Below are positions 1 to 9,333 of a stretch of DNA of 10,979 bases, one piece after another (the first letter of the stretch is position 1; each line of letters starts with the position of its first letter). The notes under the pieces were generated by a model. It saw only the letters and a program-made list of their open reading frames with translations. It made no database searches and had not been told where the DNA came from. Location of the stretch: positions 1 to 10,979 of the forward strand of contig DHQM01000071.1 of NCBI GenBank assembly GCA_002408105.1, given 5' to 3'. Made by a program: the position numbers and the translations under genes. This DNA is from Gammaproteobacteria bacterium UBA5338 (GTDB lineage: Bacteria; Pseudomonadota; Gammaproteobacteria; Pseudomonadales; UBA5862).

Positions 1-1807
<1,807 letters not shown>

Positions 1808-1834
1808 CTCCGACCGCGTTCGAAACGGCTCCGC

Positions 1835-2590
1835 TTGGCCGTGCGCCGATGGCTCAAAGCGCTGTTGCTTCCGCCCGGGCTGAACCTCTGGATGGCCGTT
1901 CTTGGCGTCCTGCTTCTGGCGTGGCATCCGGCGCTCGGATATGGGTTGGTCTGTTTGGCGTTGGCGGTGCTTTACCTCTGCTCGACCGGTTGGTTCGTGC
2001 GCCGCTTGCGCGGCCTGCTCTGTGGCCAGGTGCCTGCATTCGAGGTTCAGACTGCAACGCTTCGTGAGACGGCCGAAGTGTTGGTGTTGCTGTCCGCGGG
2101 CCGGGTCCGCGGCGCTGGAGCCGACCGTCCCAGCGAATTGGGCTACGCGCGCCTGCGCCACGGGGCTGCACTGGCCAGAGCGACTGGACTGCCCCTGCTC
2201 ATTACCGGGGGCTCTCCAGGCTGGGCCGGAGCGACCAGCGAGGCGCAACTGCTCGACGATGAGCTTTGGCGCCTGTATGGCATGCGTGCGCATTGGCTGG
2301 AGCACCGTGCCCGAACCACCTGGGGAAACGCTCGATATTCAGCCGAGCTTCTAAGTGGGTCAGGCATCGCTCGGGTCGCGCTGGTCACCCACGCGTGGCA
2401 CTTGCCACGCGCACGCTGTGCGTTCGAGCGCACGCAACTCACGCCATTGGCTGCGCCGGTCGAAGAGGCTGCCCTTGGATCGAGCAGGGAAAGCGGTGAG
2501 TGGCGGCCTTCGGCCTCGGCGCTGCGCATGGCTGTGCTGCTCTTGCACGAGGCCCTGGGGCTGGTGTGGTACCGCTATGCGGTGCGGTGA
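1835..2590 (+). CDS. ElyC/YdcF-like DUF218 inner-membrane protein
   Basis: About 251 residues with two hydrophobic N-terminal segments (~16-33 and ~36-50), then a soluble DUF218 domain. Domain marks are the strand EVLVLLSAG (81-89), ITGG (123-126), the SEA motif (135-137), TTWGNA (161-166) and VTHAWHLPRA (184-193). Near the end, PSASALR and LLLHEALGLVWYRY match the tail typical of ElyC-type proteins. In E. coli the best-known relative, ElyC, is an envelope biogenesis factor; acting in the envelope is therefore an inference here. No ATG begins the frame. TTG 1835 or GTG 1841 both place the start about eight residues before the LLLPPG segment, as in relatives, and neither has a clear ribosome site. 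It follows the ybeL-like stop by 27 bases, and its last 16 bases overlap the end of the convergent lnt gene. Assigned by family, not to a specific orthologue. Confidence 0.85.
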   Translation: MAVRRWLKALLLPPGLNLWMAVLGVLLLAWHPALGYGLVCLALAVLYLCSTGWFVRRLRGLLCGQVPAFEVQTATLRETAEVLVLLSAGRVRGAGADRPSELGYARLRHGAALARATGLPLLITGGSPGWAGATSEAQLLDDELWRLYGMRAHWLEHRARTTWGNARYSAELLSGSGIARVALVTHAWHLPRARCAFERTQLTPLAAPVEEAALGSSRESGEWRPSASALRMAVLLLHEALGLVWYRYAVR

Positions 2591-4098
2591 TGGTGTCGAC
2601 GGTGGCCCAGCCACAAGCAGGCAACGCTGATCAGCGGCAGCCAAAGGGGCCAGCGCCCCCACCGGCTCCATGGGGTTTGACCGTCGGTTGGCTGAATCTT
2701 GCCGCGCAGGGTTTGGCGCACAAAGCGTTCGCTGCGCTGGAGTACCTTGCCCCGGTGGTCGATCAAGGCGGTGTAGCCATCGTTGGTGCCACGCACCAGG
2801 GGGCGGCCGTTTTCGATGGCCCGAAGGCGCGCAATTTCCAGGTGCTGGTGGGGCCCCCAGCTGTCCCCGAACCAGGCATCGTTGCTGACGGTGAGGAGCA
2901 GGTCGACCGGGGTGCGCCGGGCGAGCCCGGCGTAGGCGACTTCGTAACAGATCAGCGGCAACACCTGCAGCCCTGCTGCGTGCAGCGGCGGTTGATCGGC
3001 AGCGCCCCGGTGAAAGCTTGACATGGGTAGGTCAAAGAACCGGATCAAGCCTCGCAGCCAGCGCTCCAGCGGCACGTACTCCCCAAATGGGACCAGCCGC
3101 TGTTTGTCATACCGCCCGGGCGTCGCCCCCAGCGTGATCAGGCTGTTGTGCGCAATGAAGTCGTCGTCTCCAGCCGGCGCCAGAGTTGGAATGCCGGTGA
3201 TTAGGGCGGTGCCGCTCTGAAGGGCGCGGGCTTGTAGTGTCTCCAGGACGTCGGCGATCTGTACGGGAAACAACGGGATCGCCGCTTCGGGCCAAACAAT
3301 GAGGTCGGCGACGCCCCACAGGGGTTCCGAGTCGACCTGCAACTGCTCCACTGTGGCATCGGCCACCAAGGGGTCCCACTTGAGAGACTGGGGCACGCTT
3401 GGTTGCACCAGCGCCACCTCCATCTGGGTGTGTGGGCGTGGGGTAACCCACTCGAGTCCATTGCCGATTGCGCCGACGACGACCAGCGCCGAGGCGGCCG
3501 TGAGCCCTACCAGGGCGGCTCGCATCCGGGCCCTCCAGGAGGTGGTGTTCTCAGCGGTCGGCCACAGATCGGTGCCGATGCGCCATACCAGCGCCGTCAG
3601 CAGCACGAGCAGGTACCCAGTGCCCAGGGTCCCGACCAGGGGTAGCCAGCCCGCCATCGGCGTATCGAGGCTGGCGGTTCCGAGGTACAGCCAGGGAAAT
3701 CCCGTGAGCAACCAGCCGCGGAGCCATTCAATGCCTAGCCACAGCAACGGAAACAGGGTGAGTTGGGGCGCAGGGAACTGGGCACGGCCGCGCGCGTAGA
3801 GCGCGCCAAGCAGCGCGTATAGCAGCGCCAGGCCAGCAACGAATGCCGCGGTCAAGGCTGCTGAGGTTGCGATGCCAATCCCGCCGTAGCGCTGCATGCT
3901 GACGTAGACCCAAGAGGCACCAACCCCGAACAGCCCCAAGCCGTACCCGTAGCCGGTCAAAGCCCCGCGCTGCGGTTTCTGTTCAAGGGCAATCAAGAGT
4001 GCCAGGGGTGCAACCAGCGCGAGGGGGCGAGCGGCGACCGGCGCCAGGGCCAGAGGGTGCAATGCTCCCCCTACAAGGGCGAGCCAGAGGTGCATCAC
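2575..4098 (-). CDS. lnt: Apolipoprotein N-acyltransferase
   Basis: Inner-membrane enzyme that adds the third acyl chain to the N-terminal cysteine of lipoproteins, the last step after Lgt and LspA. It has 507 residues, near the usual ~510. About six hydrophobic segments fill residues 1-215, a nitrilase-fold periplasmic domain spans ~225-470, and a last hydrophobic stretch lies at ~483-497. The expected Glu-Lys-Cys catalytic triad is intact: E271 in IVWPEAA, K332 in RYDKQRLVPFGEYVP and C384 in LICYEVAY. The start is GTG 4098, overlapping the corC stop, or the next codon ATG 4095, which shares one base with that stop; either gives translational coupling. It is the last gene of the miaB-phoH-ybeY-corC-lnt operon. 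Its 3' end overlaps the convergent DUF218 gene by 16 bases, leaving no room for a classical terminator. Confidence 0.97.
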   Translation of the reverse strand: MMHLWLALVGGALHPLALAPVAARPLALVAPLALLIALEQKPQRGALTGYGYGLGLFGVGASWVYVSMQRYGGIGIATSAALTAAFVAGLALLYALLGALYARGRAQFPAPQLTLFPLLWLGIEWLRGWLLTGFPWLYLGTASLDTPMAGWLPLVGTLGTGYLLVLLTALVWRIGTDLWPTAENTTSWRARMRAALVGLTAASALVVVGAIGNGLEWVTPRPHTQMEVALVQPSVPQSLKWDPLVADATVEQLQVDSEPLWGVADLIVWPEAAIPLFPVQIADVLETLQARALQSGTALITGIPTLAPAGDDDFIAHNSLITLGATPGRYDKQRLVPFGEYVPLERWLRGLIRFFDLPMSSFHRGAADQPPLHAAGLQVLPLICYEVAYAGLARRTPVDLLLTVSNDAWFGDSWGPHQHLEIARLRAIENGRPLVRGTNDGYTALIDHRGKVLQRSERFVRQTLRGKIQPTDGQTPWSRWGRWPLWLPLISVACLWLGHRRHHHRTA

Positions 4099-4937
4099 TC
4101 CGGTGACTCGTCGACAAATACCCGCAACAGGCGAACGCGGCGGTTGTCGGCATTGAGTACCCGAAAGGTCAGTCCCTCGATTTCGATGGATTCGTTGCGT
4201 TTGGGTACCCGGCCAAATTGCTGCACCACGATTCCGCCGATGGTATCGAATTCGTCGTCACTGAAATCGGTGTGGAATGCCTCGTTGAATTCGTCGATCG
4301 GCGTCACGGCTTTCACGACGTAGTTGGTCCGATCAAAACGCTTGATGTAGCTGTCATCGTCCACATCGTGCTCGTCTTCAATCTCTCCGACGATTTGCTC
4401 CAACACGTCTTCAATTGTCACCACGCCAGCCATCGTGCCGTATTCATCGATCACCACCGCCATGTGGCTGCGAGTCGCACGAAATTCCCGCAGCAATACA
4501 TTGAGGCGCTTGCTCTCGGGGACAAACGATGCCGGGCGCACGTGGTCCTTGATCTCGAAGGTTTCGATGTCTTCAGCCAACGCCAGTGGTAGCAGGTCTT
4601 TCGCCAGTAGAATTCCCAGTACGTCGCCGTCCGAGTCGATGACCGGAAAGCGCGAGTGGGCCGACTGAATCACGATGGGAAGCAGTTCTCGCGGCGAGGC
4701 ATCCGCGCGCACGGTCACGAGTTGGGCCTTCGGGATCATGATGTCACGCACCTGCATGTCGGAAACCTGCAGGGCGCCTTCGATGATACCGAGCGCTTCG
4801 CTGTCGAGCTCCTCACGTGCTTCGGCGCGGCGAAGCATTTCGGTGATCTCTTCGCGGCTTTCCGGAACTGGAGTGAGGCAGCGGCGCAAGGGCTCCAGCC
4901 AGCGTGGCCACCGGCTCCGAAAAGGGGAGTTATTCAT
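4095..4937 (-). CDS. corC: CorC/YbeX-family CBS-domain protein
   Basis: A 280-residue soluble CBS-pair protein of the YbeX/CorC type, historically linked to magnesium and cobalt efflux through CorA. Later work ties YbeX to ribosome metabolism in E. coli, so the exact role is unsettled. The N-terminal region has the lead-in motif REEITEMLRRAEAREELD (28-45). CBS1 covers ~65-125 (VRDIMIPKAQLVTV, FPVIDSDGDVLGIL) and CBS2 ~132-190 (SHMAVVIDEYGTMAGVVTIED). A CorC_HlyC transporter-associated domain covers ~205-275 (DDEFDTIGGIVVQQFGRVP). There is no transmembrane DUF21 region, which separates it from the larger CorB/HlyC proteins. The ATG start overlaps the ybeY stop by four bases and the stop overlaps the lnt start, so all three are probably translationally coupled. 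Confidence 0.95.
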   Translation of the reverse strand: MNNSPFRSRWPRWLEPLRRCLTPVPESREEITEMLRRAEAREELDSEALGIIEGALQVSDMQVRDIMIPKAQLVTVRADASPRELLPIVIQSAHSRFPVIDSDGDVLGILLAKDLLPLALAEDIETFEIKDHVRPASFVPESKRLNVLLREFRATRSHMAVVIDEYGTMAGVVTIEDVLEQIVGEIEDEHDVDDDSYIKRFDRTNYVVKAVTPIDEFNEAFHTDFSDDEFDTIGGIVVQQFGRVPKRNESIEIEGLTFRVLNADNRRVRLLRVFVDESPE

Positions 4938-5398
4938 TGGCAGGGGTTCGGTGAGTAGGGGTCTGGAATGCCCAGATCCGCCAAAATGCGCCGTTCCACG
5001 GACTCCATCTCCTCGGCTTGGGATTCTTCTTCGTGGTCATGTCCCAGCAGGTGCAGGCACCCGTGTACCACCAAGTGGGCAAAGTGGTCAAAATACGGCT
5101 TGTCCTGGTCCAGTGCTTCGCTCGCCACCAAGGGCACGCAGATCACCAAGTCTCCCAACATGCAGAGGGTCACCCCCTCGGGCAGTTCAGTTGCAAAACT
5201 GAGGACATTGGTTGGCCCGCTGCGGCCTCGATACTGCTGGTTCAGGGCCGCACTTTCATCGCGGTCAACCAGTCGGACACAGACTTCCGCTGCGGTCCTG
5301 AAAGGCAGCAATGCCGCCTCGACCCAGCGCTGGATCTGCTGGCGCTTTGGCGCCAGTGTGGCTGTCGTTGCCACTTGAACGTCAAGCTGTACGCTCAT
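4934..5398 (-). CDS. ybeY: Endoribonuclease YbeY, rRNA maturation factor
   Basis: Single-strand endoribonuclease needed for 16S rRNA 3'-end maturation and for removal of defective ribosomes together with RNase R. It has 154 residues, the normal length. The UPF0054 zinc site is intact as H112-x3-H116-x5-H122 in VVHGCLHLLGHDHE. The upstream signatures NVLSFATELP (64-73) and LGDLVIC (81-87) are also present. It starts at ATG 5398, whose last two bases lie in the phoH stop (ATGA overlap), and it ends in an ATGA overlap with corC. Being next to phoH/ybeZ fits the known physical and functional pairing of YbeY with the YbeZ ATPase. Confidence 0.97.
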   Translation of the reverse strand: MSVQLDVQVATTATLAPKRQQIQRWVEAALLPFRTAAEVCVRLVDRDESAALNQQYRGRSGPTNVLSFATELPEGVTLCMLGDLVICVPLVASEALDQDKPYFDHFAHLVVHGCLHLLGHDHEEESQAEEMESVERRILADLGIPDPYSPNPCQ

Positions 5399-6396
5399 TC
5401 AACTGCGGCTGTGTCGCTGGGACGCTCCGCATCGTTGTAGGCTTCGACTATTTTTTGTACCAGTGGATGCCGCACCACATCTTTGCTCGTGAACCGGGTC
5501 ACCGCGATGCCGGGAATGTTCGCCAACACCCGGGTCGCTTCAATGAGACCGGACTGGTGCCTCTGCGGCAAGTCGACCTGGGTGACATCGCCGGTCACTA
5601 CCGCAGTGGAGCCAAACCCGATGCGGGTGAGGAACATCTTCATTTGTTCCCGAGTCGTGTTCTGACCCTCATCGAGAATGATAAAGGCGTTGTTGAGGGT
5701 TCGCCCGCGCATGTACGCCAGCGGTGCCACCTCAATCACATTGCGTTCGATCAACTTCAGAACCCGCTCAAATCCGATCATTTCGTAAAGCGCGTCGTAC
5801 AGAGGCCGCAAATACGGATCGATTTTTTGCGCCAGATCGCCAGGCAGAAAGCCGAGCTTTTCCCCGGCCTCGACCGCGGGTCTGACGAGCAGGATGCGCT
5901 CCACGCGCTCCTGCTCCAAGGCTTGAACGGCACAGGCAACCGCCAGATAGGTCTTGCCCGTGCCGGCAGGCCCGATGCCGAAGTTCAAGTCGTGGGTTTG
6001 AATGGCACGCACATAGGACTGTTGGTGTGCGCCGCGCGGCTTGATGGTGAACCTGCGGGTGTGAATCAAGGCCGGAGGAGCAGGGTCGGGCACTGCAGAG
6101 ACGGGCTTGTGAAAGGCTTCCAAGCTGGATTCCTGTAAGTAGAGGTGGATGAGGTCGGGCGTGACTTCGGCGCCGGCGTGGGTGTCTGCGTAGAGCTGTT
6201 GCAGCAAGTGGCCGGCGGTGGCCACGGGGCGCCGGGCACCAAGCAACTGGAAATCATTGCCTCGGGCACGAATTTCGACACCCAGCCTGCGCTCGATCTG
6301 ACGCAGGTTCTCGTCCCACTGGCCACAGAGGCTGGCGAGGCGGTGAACGTCGTTGGGTTCCAGCTGCAGGTGCTGGATTTCGGGGCTGCTACTCAA
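5395..6396 (-). CDS. ybeZ: PhoH-like P-loop ATPase (YbeZ)
   Basis: A 333-residue cytoplasmic ATPase of the PhoH family, a partner of YbeY in RNA metabolism. Residues 10-60 form the YbeZ N-terminal region (LEPNDVHRLASLCGQWDENL, then IERRLGVEIRARG). The Walker A motif is GPAGTGKT at 142-149 and the Walker B region is IILDEGQNTT at 239-248. Between them lie the family signatures RPAVEAGEKLGFLPGDL and APLAYMRGRTLN; VVTGDVTQVDLP follows Walker B. The likely start is the rare codon TTG 6396-6394. It places the N-terminus like those of relatives, and no later start keeps the conserved N-terminal block. No clear Shine-Dalgarno precedes it. The 125-base gap to miaB carries a short hairpin. The stop overlaps the ybeY start by four bases. 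Confidence 0.96.
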   Translation of the reverse strand: MSSSPEIQHLQLEPNDVHRLASLCGQWDENLRQIERRLGVEIRARGNDFQLLGARRPVATAGHLLQQLYADTHAGAEVTPDLIHLYLQESSLEAFHKPVSAVPDPAPPALIHTRRFTIKPRGAHQQSYVRAIQTHDLNFGIGPAGTGKTYLAVACAVQALEQERVERILLVRPAVEAGEKLGFLPGDLAQKIDPYLRPLYDALYEMIGFERVLKLIERNVIEVAPLAYMRGRTLNNAFIILDEGQNTTREQMKMFLTRIGFGSTAVVTGDVTQVDLPQRHQSGLIEATRVLANIPGIAVTRFTSKDVVRHPLVQKIVEAYNDAERPSDTAAVE

Positions 6397-6459
6397 ACTG
6401 GTTGCTGGACTGTTCGGCGTTGGCTACCCAGGTGGGTTCAGCTTATCCACTTCGTACCT

Positions 6460-6475
6460 GCAGGGGAACCCCTGC
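6460..6475. repeat. Short GC-rich hairpin between miaB and phoH/ybeZ
   Basis: GCAGGGG-AA-CCCCTGC is a perfect inverted repeat, a 6-7 bp stem with a very tight loop (GAAC if the innermost pair is open). It lies in the 125-base gap between the miaB stop and the phoH start. No U-run follows on the minus strand, so it is more likely an mRNA processing, stability or attenuation element than a strong terminator. It may also be chance in GC-rich DNA. Confidence 0.4.
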
Positions 6476-6521
6476 CTTGGCGGTTTGGCTCCTGGTGGTC
6501 GGTGCGCTCCTGGTGCCTGTG

Positions 6522-7856
6522 TCAGGGCCTTGCGATTTCCAGCTGCTTTCCAGCCAGGGAATTGGGGTGGGCGGCGGTGATTTCAACGGGAACCAGGGTT
6601 CCGACCAGGGCCTCAGAACCGGGAAAGTTGACCACCCGGTTGTTTTCGGTGCGGCCCGATATCAGGCCCTCGCCACGCTTGGCTGGGCCCTGCACCAACA
6701 CCGTTTGGACCGTGCCCACCATGGCCGAACTGATGGCGAGCGCTTGCTCCCTGATCCGTGACTGTAGCCGCGCCAGTCGCGCCTGGTGAACGGATTTGGG
6801 TGTCGAGTCGGTCAGTTGCGCGGCTGGGGTCCCAGGCCTTGCGCTGTAGATGAAACTGAAAGAGTGATCAAAGCCAACTGCATCGATCAAGTCCATGGTA
6901 TGTTCGAAATCGGCATCGGTTTCGCCCGGAAAGCCCACAATGAAGTCGGATGAGATGCTGATCCCTGGACGCGCCGCCTTCAATGCCCGGATCGTTTCGA
7001 GGTATTCGGCGACGGTATGGTTGCGCTTCATCGCACTGAGAATGCGGTCCGAGCCGCTTTGAACCGGCAGGTGCAAGTGGCCGACCAGTTTGGCCTCCGA
7101 AGCGAAAGCGTCGATGAGGCCAGGCGTCATCTCCAGCGGGTGCGAGGTGGTGAAGCGAAGCCGTTCGATTCCGTCAATCGCCGCCAGGTAATGGATCAGC
7201 TCGGCAAAGTCCACGGCCTCGCCGCCCTCCGTGAGCCCGCGGTACCCGTTGACGTTCTGGCCGAGCAGGGTGACTTCGCGCACGCCCTTTTCTGCCAGCA
7301 GCGCACACTCGGCGAGCACATCGTCAAAGGGTCGGCTCACCTCTTCACCCCTGGTGTAGGGGACCACACAAAAGCTGCAGTATTTGCTGCAGCCTTCCAT
7401 GACAGTGACGAAGGCCAGGGGGCCGTCGACCCTTGGGTCGGGGAGTGCGTCGAACTTCTCGATTTCAGGGAAACTGATGTCCACCACAGGCAGCCGCGAC
7501 CGGGTCCGTTCGGCCAACATGGCCGGAACCCGGTGCAGGGTTTGTGGACCAAAAATCAAGTCAACCTGAGGGGCACGGCTTCGGAGGGCCTCGCCCTCCT
7601 GGCTTGCCACGCAGCCGCCGACGCCAATTTGGATATCCGGGCGCCGCTGCTTCAGGCGCTTCCAGCGCCCCAGCTGATCGAACACCTTTTCTTGGGCCTT
7701 GTCGCGAATCGAGCATGTATTGAGCAGCAACAGATCGGCGTCTTCCGGCGTCGCGGACCGCTCGTAGTCGCCATCGGCGAGCAGATCGAAGAGGCGCTCC
7801 GAGTCGTACTCGTTCATCTGGCATCCGTGTGTCTGGATAAACACTTTCTTCGTCAT
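6522..7856 (-). CDS. miaB: tRNA-2-methylthio-N6-dimethylallyladenosine synthase
   Basis: Radical-SAM methylthiotransferase that turns i6A37 into ms2i6A37 in tRNAs reading UNN codons. It has 444 residues against 474 in E. coli. The N-terminal UPF0004 domain holds the three auxiliary-cluster cysteines C12 ([11 protein letters not shown]), C48 ([15 protein letters not shown]) and C82 (GGCVASQEG). The radical-SAM cluster is C156-x3-C160-x2-C163 in [31 protein letters not shown] and a C-terminal TRAM-like domain (~380-440, [21 protein letters not shown]) complete the family pattern. ATG 7856 gives the standard [15 protein letters not shown] start; the 29 codons open upstream do not resemble the family. 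It is the first gene of the operon that continues into phoH, ybeY, corC and lnt. Confidence 0.97.
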   Translation of the reverse strand: MTKKVFIQTHGCQMNEYDSERLFDLLADGDYERSATPEDADLLLLNTCSIRDKAQEKVFDQLGRWKRLKQRRPDIQIGVGGCVASQEGEALRSRAPQVDLIFGPQTLHRVPAMLAERTRSRLPVVDISFPEIEKFDALPDPRVDGPLAFVTVMEGCSKYCSFCVVPYTRGEEVSRPFDDVLAECALLAEKGVREVTLLGQNVNGYRGLTEGGEAVDFAELIHYLAAIDGIERLRFTTSHPLEMTPGLIDAFASEAKLVGHLHLPVQSGSDRILSAMKRNHTVAEYLETIRALKAARPGISISSDFIVGFPGETDADFEHTMDLIDAVGFDHSFSFIYSARPGTPAAQLTDSTPKSVHQARLARLQSRIREQALAISSAMVGTVQTVLVQGPAKRGEGLISGRTENNRVVNFPGSEALVGTLVPVEITAAHPNSLAGKQLEIARP

Positions 7857-7889
7857 GGCGGTGTGTAGGTCATCGCATTCGGGTGCGCA

Positions 7890-7895
7890 ATTGTA
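7890..7895 (-). promoter_or_regulatory. Candidate -10 box for the miaB operon
   Basis: On the minus strand TACAAT matches the sigma-70 -10 consensus at five of six positions. It sits about 33 bases before the miaB ATG and just downstream of the adh terminator, where an operon promoter is expected. No good -35 box lies 16-18 bases upstream, so this is tentative. Confidence 0.35.
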
Positions 7896-7939
7896 GGTCG
7901 GGACGGCAAACAGGAACAGCGTCTGCCCGGCCCAAACGC

Positions 7940-7971
7940 ACACCGCCGGCCCTGGCTGGGGCCGGCGGTGT
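7940..7971 (-). terminator. Hairpin terminator after the alcohol dehydrogenase gene
   Basis: CACCGCCGGCCC (7941-7952) and GGGCCGGCGGTG (7959-7970) pair perfectly around the loop TGGCTG, and an A-T pair extends the stem to 13 bp. It begins about 20 bases past the adh stop on the minus strand. The following tract is only weakly U-rich (TGCGTTTGGG), so termination may be partial. It separates the adh transcript from the miaB operon on the same strand. Confidence 0.75.
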
Positions 7972-7992
7972 AGGCACTGCGTTGCGGGCTGG

Positions 7993-9078
7993 TCAGGCTT
8001 TCATCGAAAGCAGGGTGCGGGCGACTTCACCGGCTTCCATGGCGCGCAGTGCTTCGTTCACTTCGCTCAGGGGGCGCACTTGTGAGATGAGCGGATCCAG
8101 CGCCAACTTGCCTTCCATGTAGAGGTCGACGAGGCGTGGGATATCGACGTGCACCTGGCCAGATCCATAGATGGAGCCGATGAGCTTTTTCTCTTGCAGG
8201 AAGTCGCCGAGGGGGATCTCTGCAGTCTTGCCAAAGCCCACGCCCACCACCACTGCGGTGCCGCCTGGGCGGATCATGGCGAAAGCCTGCTGCACGGTTG
8301 CACCCAGGCCAATGGCCTCGAAGGCGTAGTCGAGGGTAGGCGCAATGGCTTTGACCTGTTCGACCGGGTCGCCATCTTTGCCGTTGACGCAATGGGTGGC
8401 ACCGAACTCGCGTGCCATCTCCAGCTTGTTCGGCAACAGGTCCACGGCAATGATGCGGTTGGCGCCTGCCAAGCGGGCACCCTGGATGATGTTTAGGCCA
8501 ACACCGCCACAGCCGATCACGGCCACGTCGCTGCCGGCTTCGACCTTGGCGGTGTGAATCGCGGCGCCCACACCGGTCATGACACCGCAGCCGATGAGGC
8601 TCACCTTGTCCAGCGGGGCGTCGTTGCGAATTTTGATGATGCTGCTTTCCGGCAGCAGTACCTGATGGGCCCAGCCACCGACACCGACCCCTTGCATGAC
8701 CGGCATGCCGTTCGCGGTGATGCGGGGGCGCTCGCCATCGACCTGGCGGGCGGGGATGTCACGGTTACAACAGAGCTGGCGCATGCCCTTGACGCAGTAG
8801 AAACAGTGTCCACAGGCGCCATAGAACGCGATGATGACATGGTCGCCGGGCTGGACTTTGGACACGGCGCCGCCCACCTCCTTGACCACGCCGGCCGCTT
8901 CATGGCCGAGGATAATGGGCACAGGCGCTTGGGGCAGCATGTGCATCACATGCAGGTCGCTGTGACACACCCCACAGGCTTCCAGGTCCACCAGCACTTC
9001 ATTGGGCTCGACGCTGCCGAGCTCAACGTCCTCGACTTGGATGGGTTTATCAGCTGCGCGATAGAGTGCGGCTTTCAT
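7993..9078 (-). CDS. Zinc-dependent alcohol dehydrogenase (MDR family, class III-like)
   Basis: A 361-residue NAD-dependent, zinc-containing dehydrogenase of the medium-chain superfamily. The catalytic zinc site is visible as C38 in GVCHSD, H59-E60 in LGHEAAG and C164 in IGCGVMTG. The structural zinc lobe keeps all four cysteines, C89, C92, C95 and C103, in [15 protein letters not shown]. The Rossmann motif GCGGVGLN is at ~189-196, and AVDLLPNK just after it supplies the acidic residue that favours NAD over NADP. The overall pattern resembles class III/formaldehyde-type and related aryl or fatty alcohol dehydrogenases, but the substrate cannot be read from the sequence. The start is ATG 9078, preceded by AAGGAG with a 7-base spacer; the frame open further upstream to 9129 is not needed. 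It has its own ribosome site and terminator, so it is probably monocistronic. Confidence 0.93.
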   Translation of the reverse strand: MKAALYRAADKPIQVEDVELGSVEPNEVLVDLEACGVCHSDLHVMHMLPQAPVPIILGHEAAGVVKEVGGAVSKVQPGDHVIIAFYGACGHCFYCVKGMRQLCCNRDIPARQVDGERPRITANGMPVMQGVGVGGWAHQVLLPESSIIKIRNDAPLDKVSLIGCGVMTGVGAAIHTAKVEAGSDVAVIGCGGVGLNIIQGARLAGANRIIAVDLLPNKLEMAREFGATHCVNGKDGDPVEQVKAIAPTLDYAFEAIGLGATVQQAFAMIRPGGTAVVVGVGFGKTAEIPLGDFLQEKKLIGSIYGSGQVHVDIPRLVDLYMEGKLALDPLISQVRPLSEVNEALRAMEAGEVARTLLSMKA

Positions 9079-9085
9079 GGGGCGT

Positions 9086-9091
9086 CTCCTT
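9086..9091 (-). promoter_or_regulatory. Shine-Dalgarno AAGGAG for the alcohol dehydrogenase
   Basis: AAGGAG on the minus strand lies seven bases before ATG 9078. It fixes that start and rules out the longer open frame reaching 9129. Confidence 0.8.
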
Positions 9092-9265
9092 GATGGGGTT
9101 TGGCTTGGCTGCGCGGCGCGCACCAGCATCTATTCTTGTAGGACAAACTGACACATGATACCCATGGGGTCTGAGACCGACAAGACGCGACCGGCCGTCC
9201 ACTGCCCCCTTCCAGGGCTTGATTCCTGGGCGCCTGGGACCCATTGTGAACGCTTTTGCTGCGCC

Positions 9266-9292
9266 AGAGCCGCAAACACCCCTTGCGGCTCT
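9266..9292. repeat. Perfect 10-bp inverted repeat upstream of DUF1820
   Basis: AGAGCCGCAA (9266-9275) and TTGCGGCTCT (9283-9292) pair perfectly around the 7-base loop ACACCCC. It ends 41 bases before the DUF1820 ATG. No U-run follows on either strand. It could be an operator, a leader hairpin or a weak terminator protecting one transcript from the other. Confidence 0.6.
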
Positions 9293-9333
9293 ATGGTGCG
9301 TGCCCCTCGATGACTCCCCAGAGCAGGACCCAT

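Larger units (their letters stand above)
9079..9333. other. Divergent spacer between adh and the DUF1820 gene
   Basis: A 255-bp spacer with no complete gene. It should hold the promoters of adh (minus) and DUF1820 (plus), but I see no strong sigma-70 pair. The best plus-strand guess is TTGATT 9219-9224 with CATTGT 9242-9247, which is weak. It contains the 10-bp hairpin at 9266-9292. On the minus strand an open frame ending in TAG at 9130-9132 reads WTAGRVLSVSDPMGIMCQF near its end, which might be a gene remnant; that reading is only suggestive. Confidence 0.5.

Noticed and set aside
5311..6138. A 275-codon open frame on the plus strand opposite ybeY and phoH
   Set aside because: It is antisense to two clearly identified genes; its composition reads as reversed complements of the real codons.
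7017..7868. A 283-codon open frame on the plus strand opposite miaB
   Set aside because: It is antisense to an intact miaB with full family motifs, has no recognisable motifs of its own, and is typical of long shadow frames in GC-rich DNA.
7857..7943. A 29-codon upstream extension of miaB
   Set aside because: MiaB proteins start at MTKK-like sequence just before the [10 protein letters not shown] block, and the extension would run into the adh terminator.
9079..9129. Upstream extension of the alcohol dehydrogenase to 9129
   Set aside because: AAGGAG seven bases before ATG 9078 and the family-typical MKAALYRA start make the shorter form clear.
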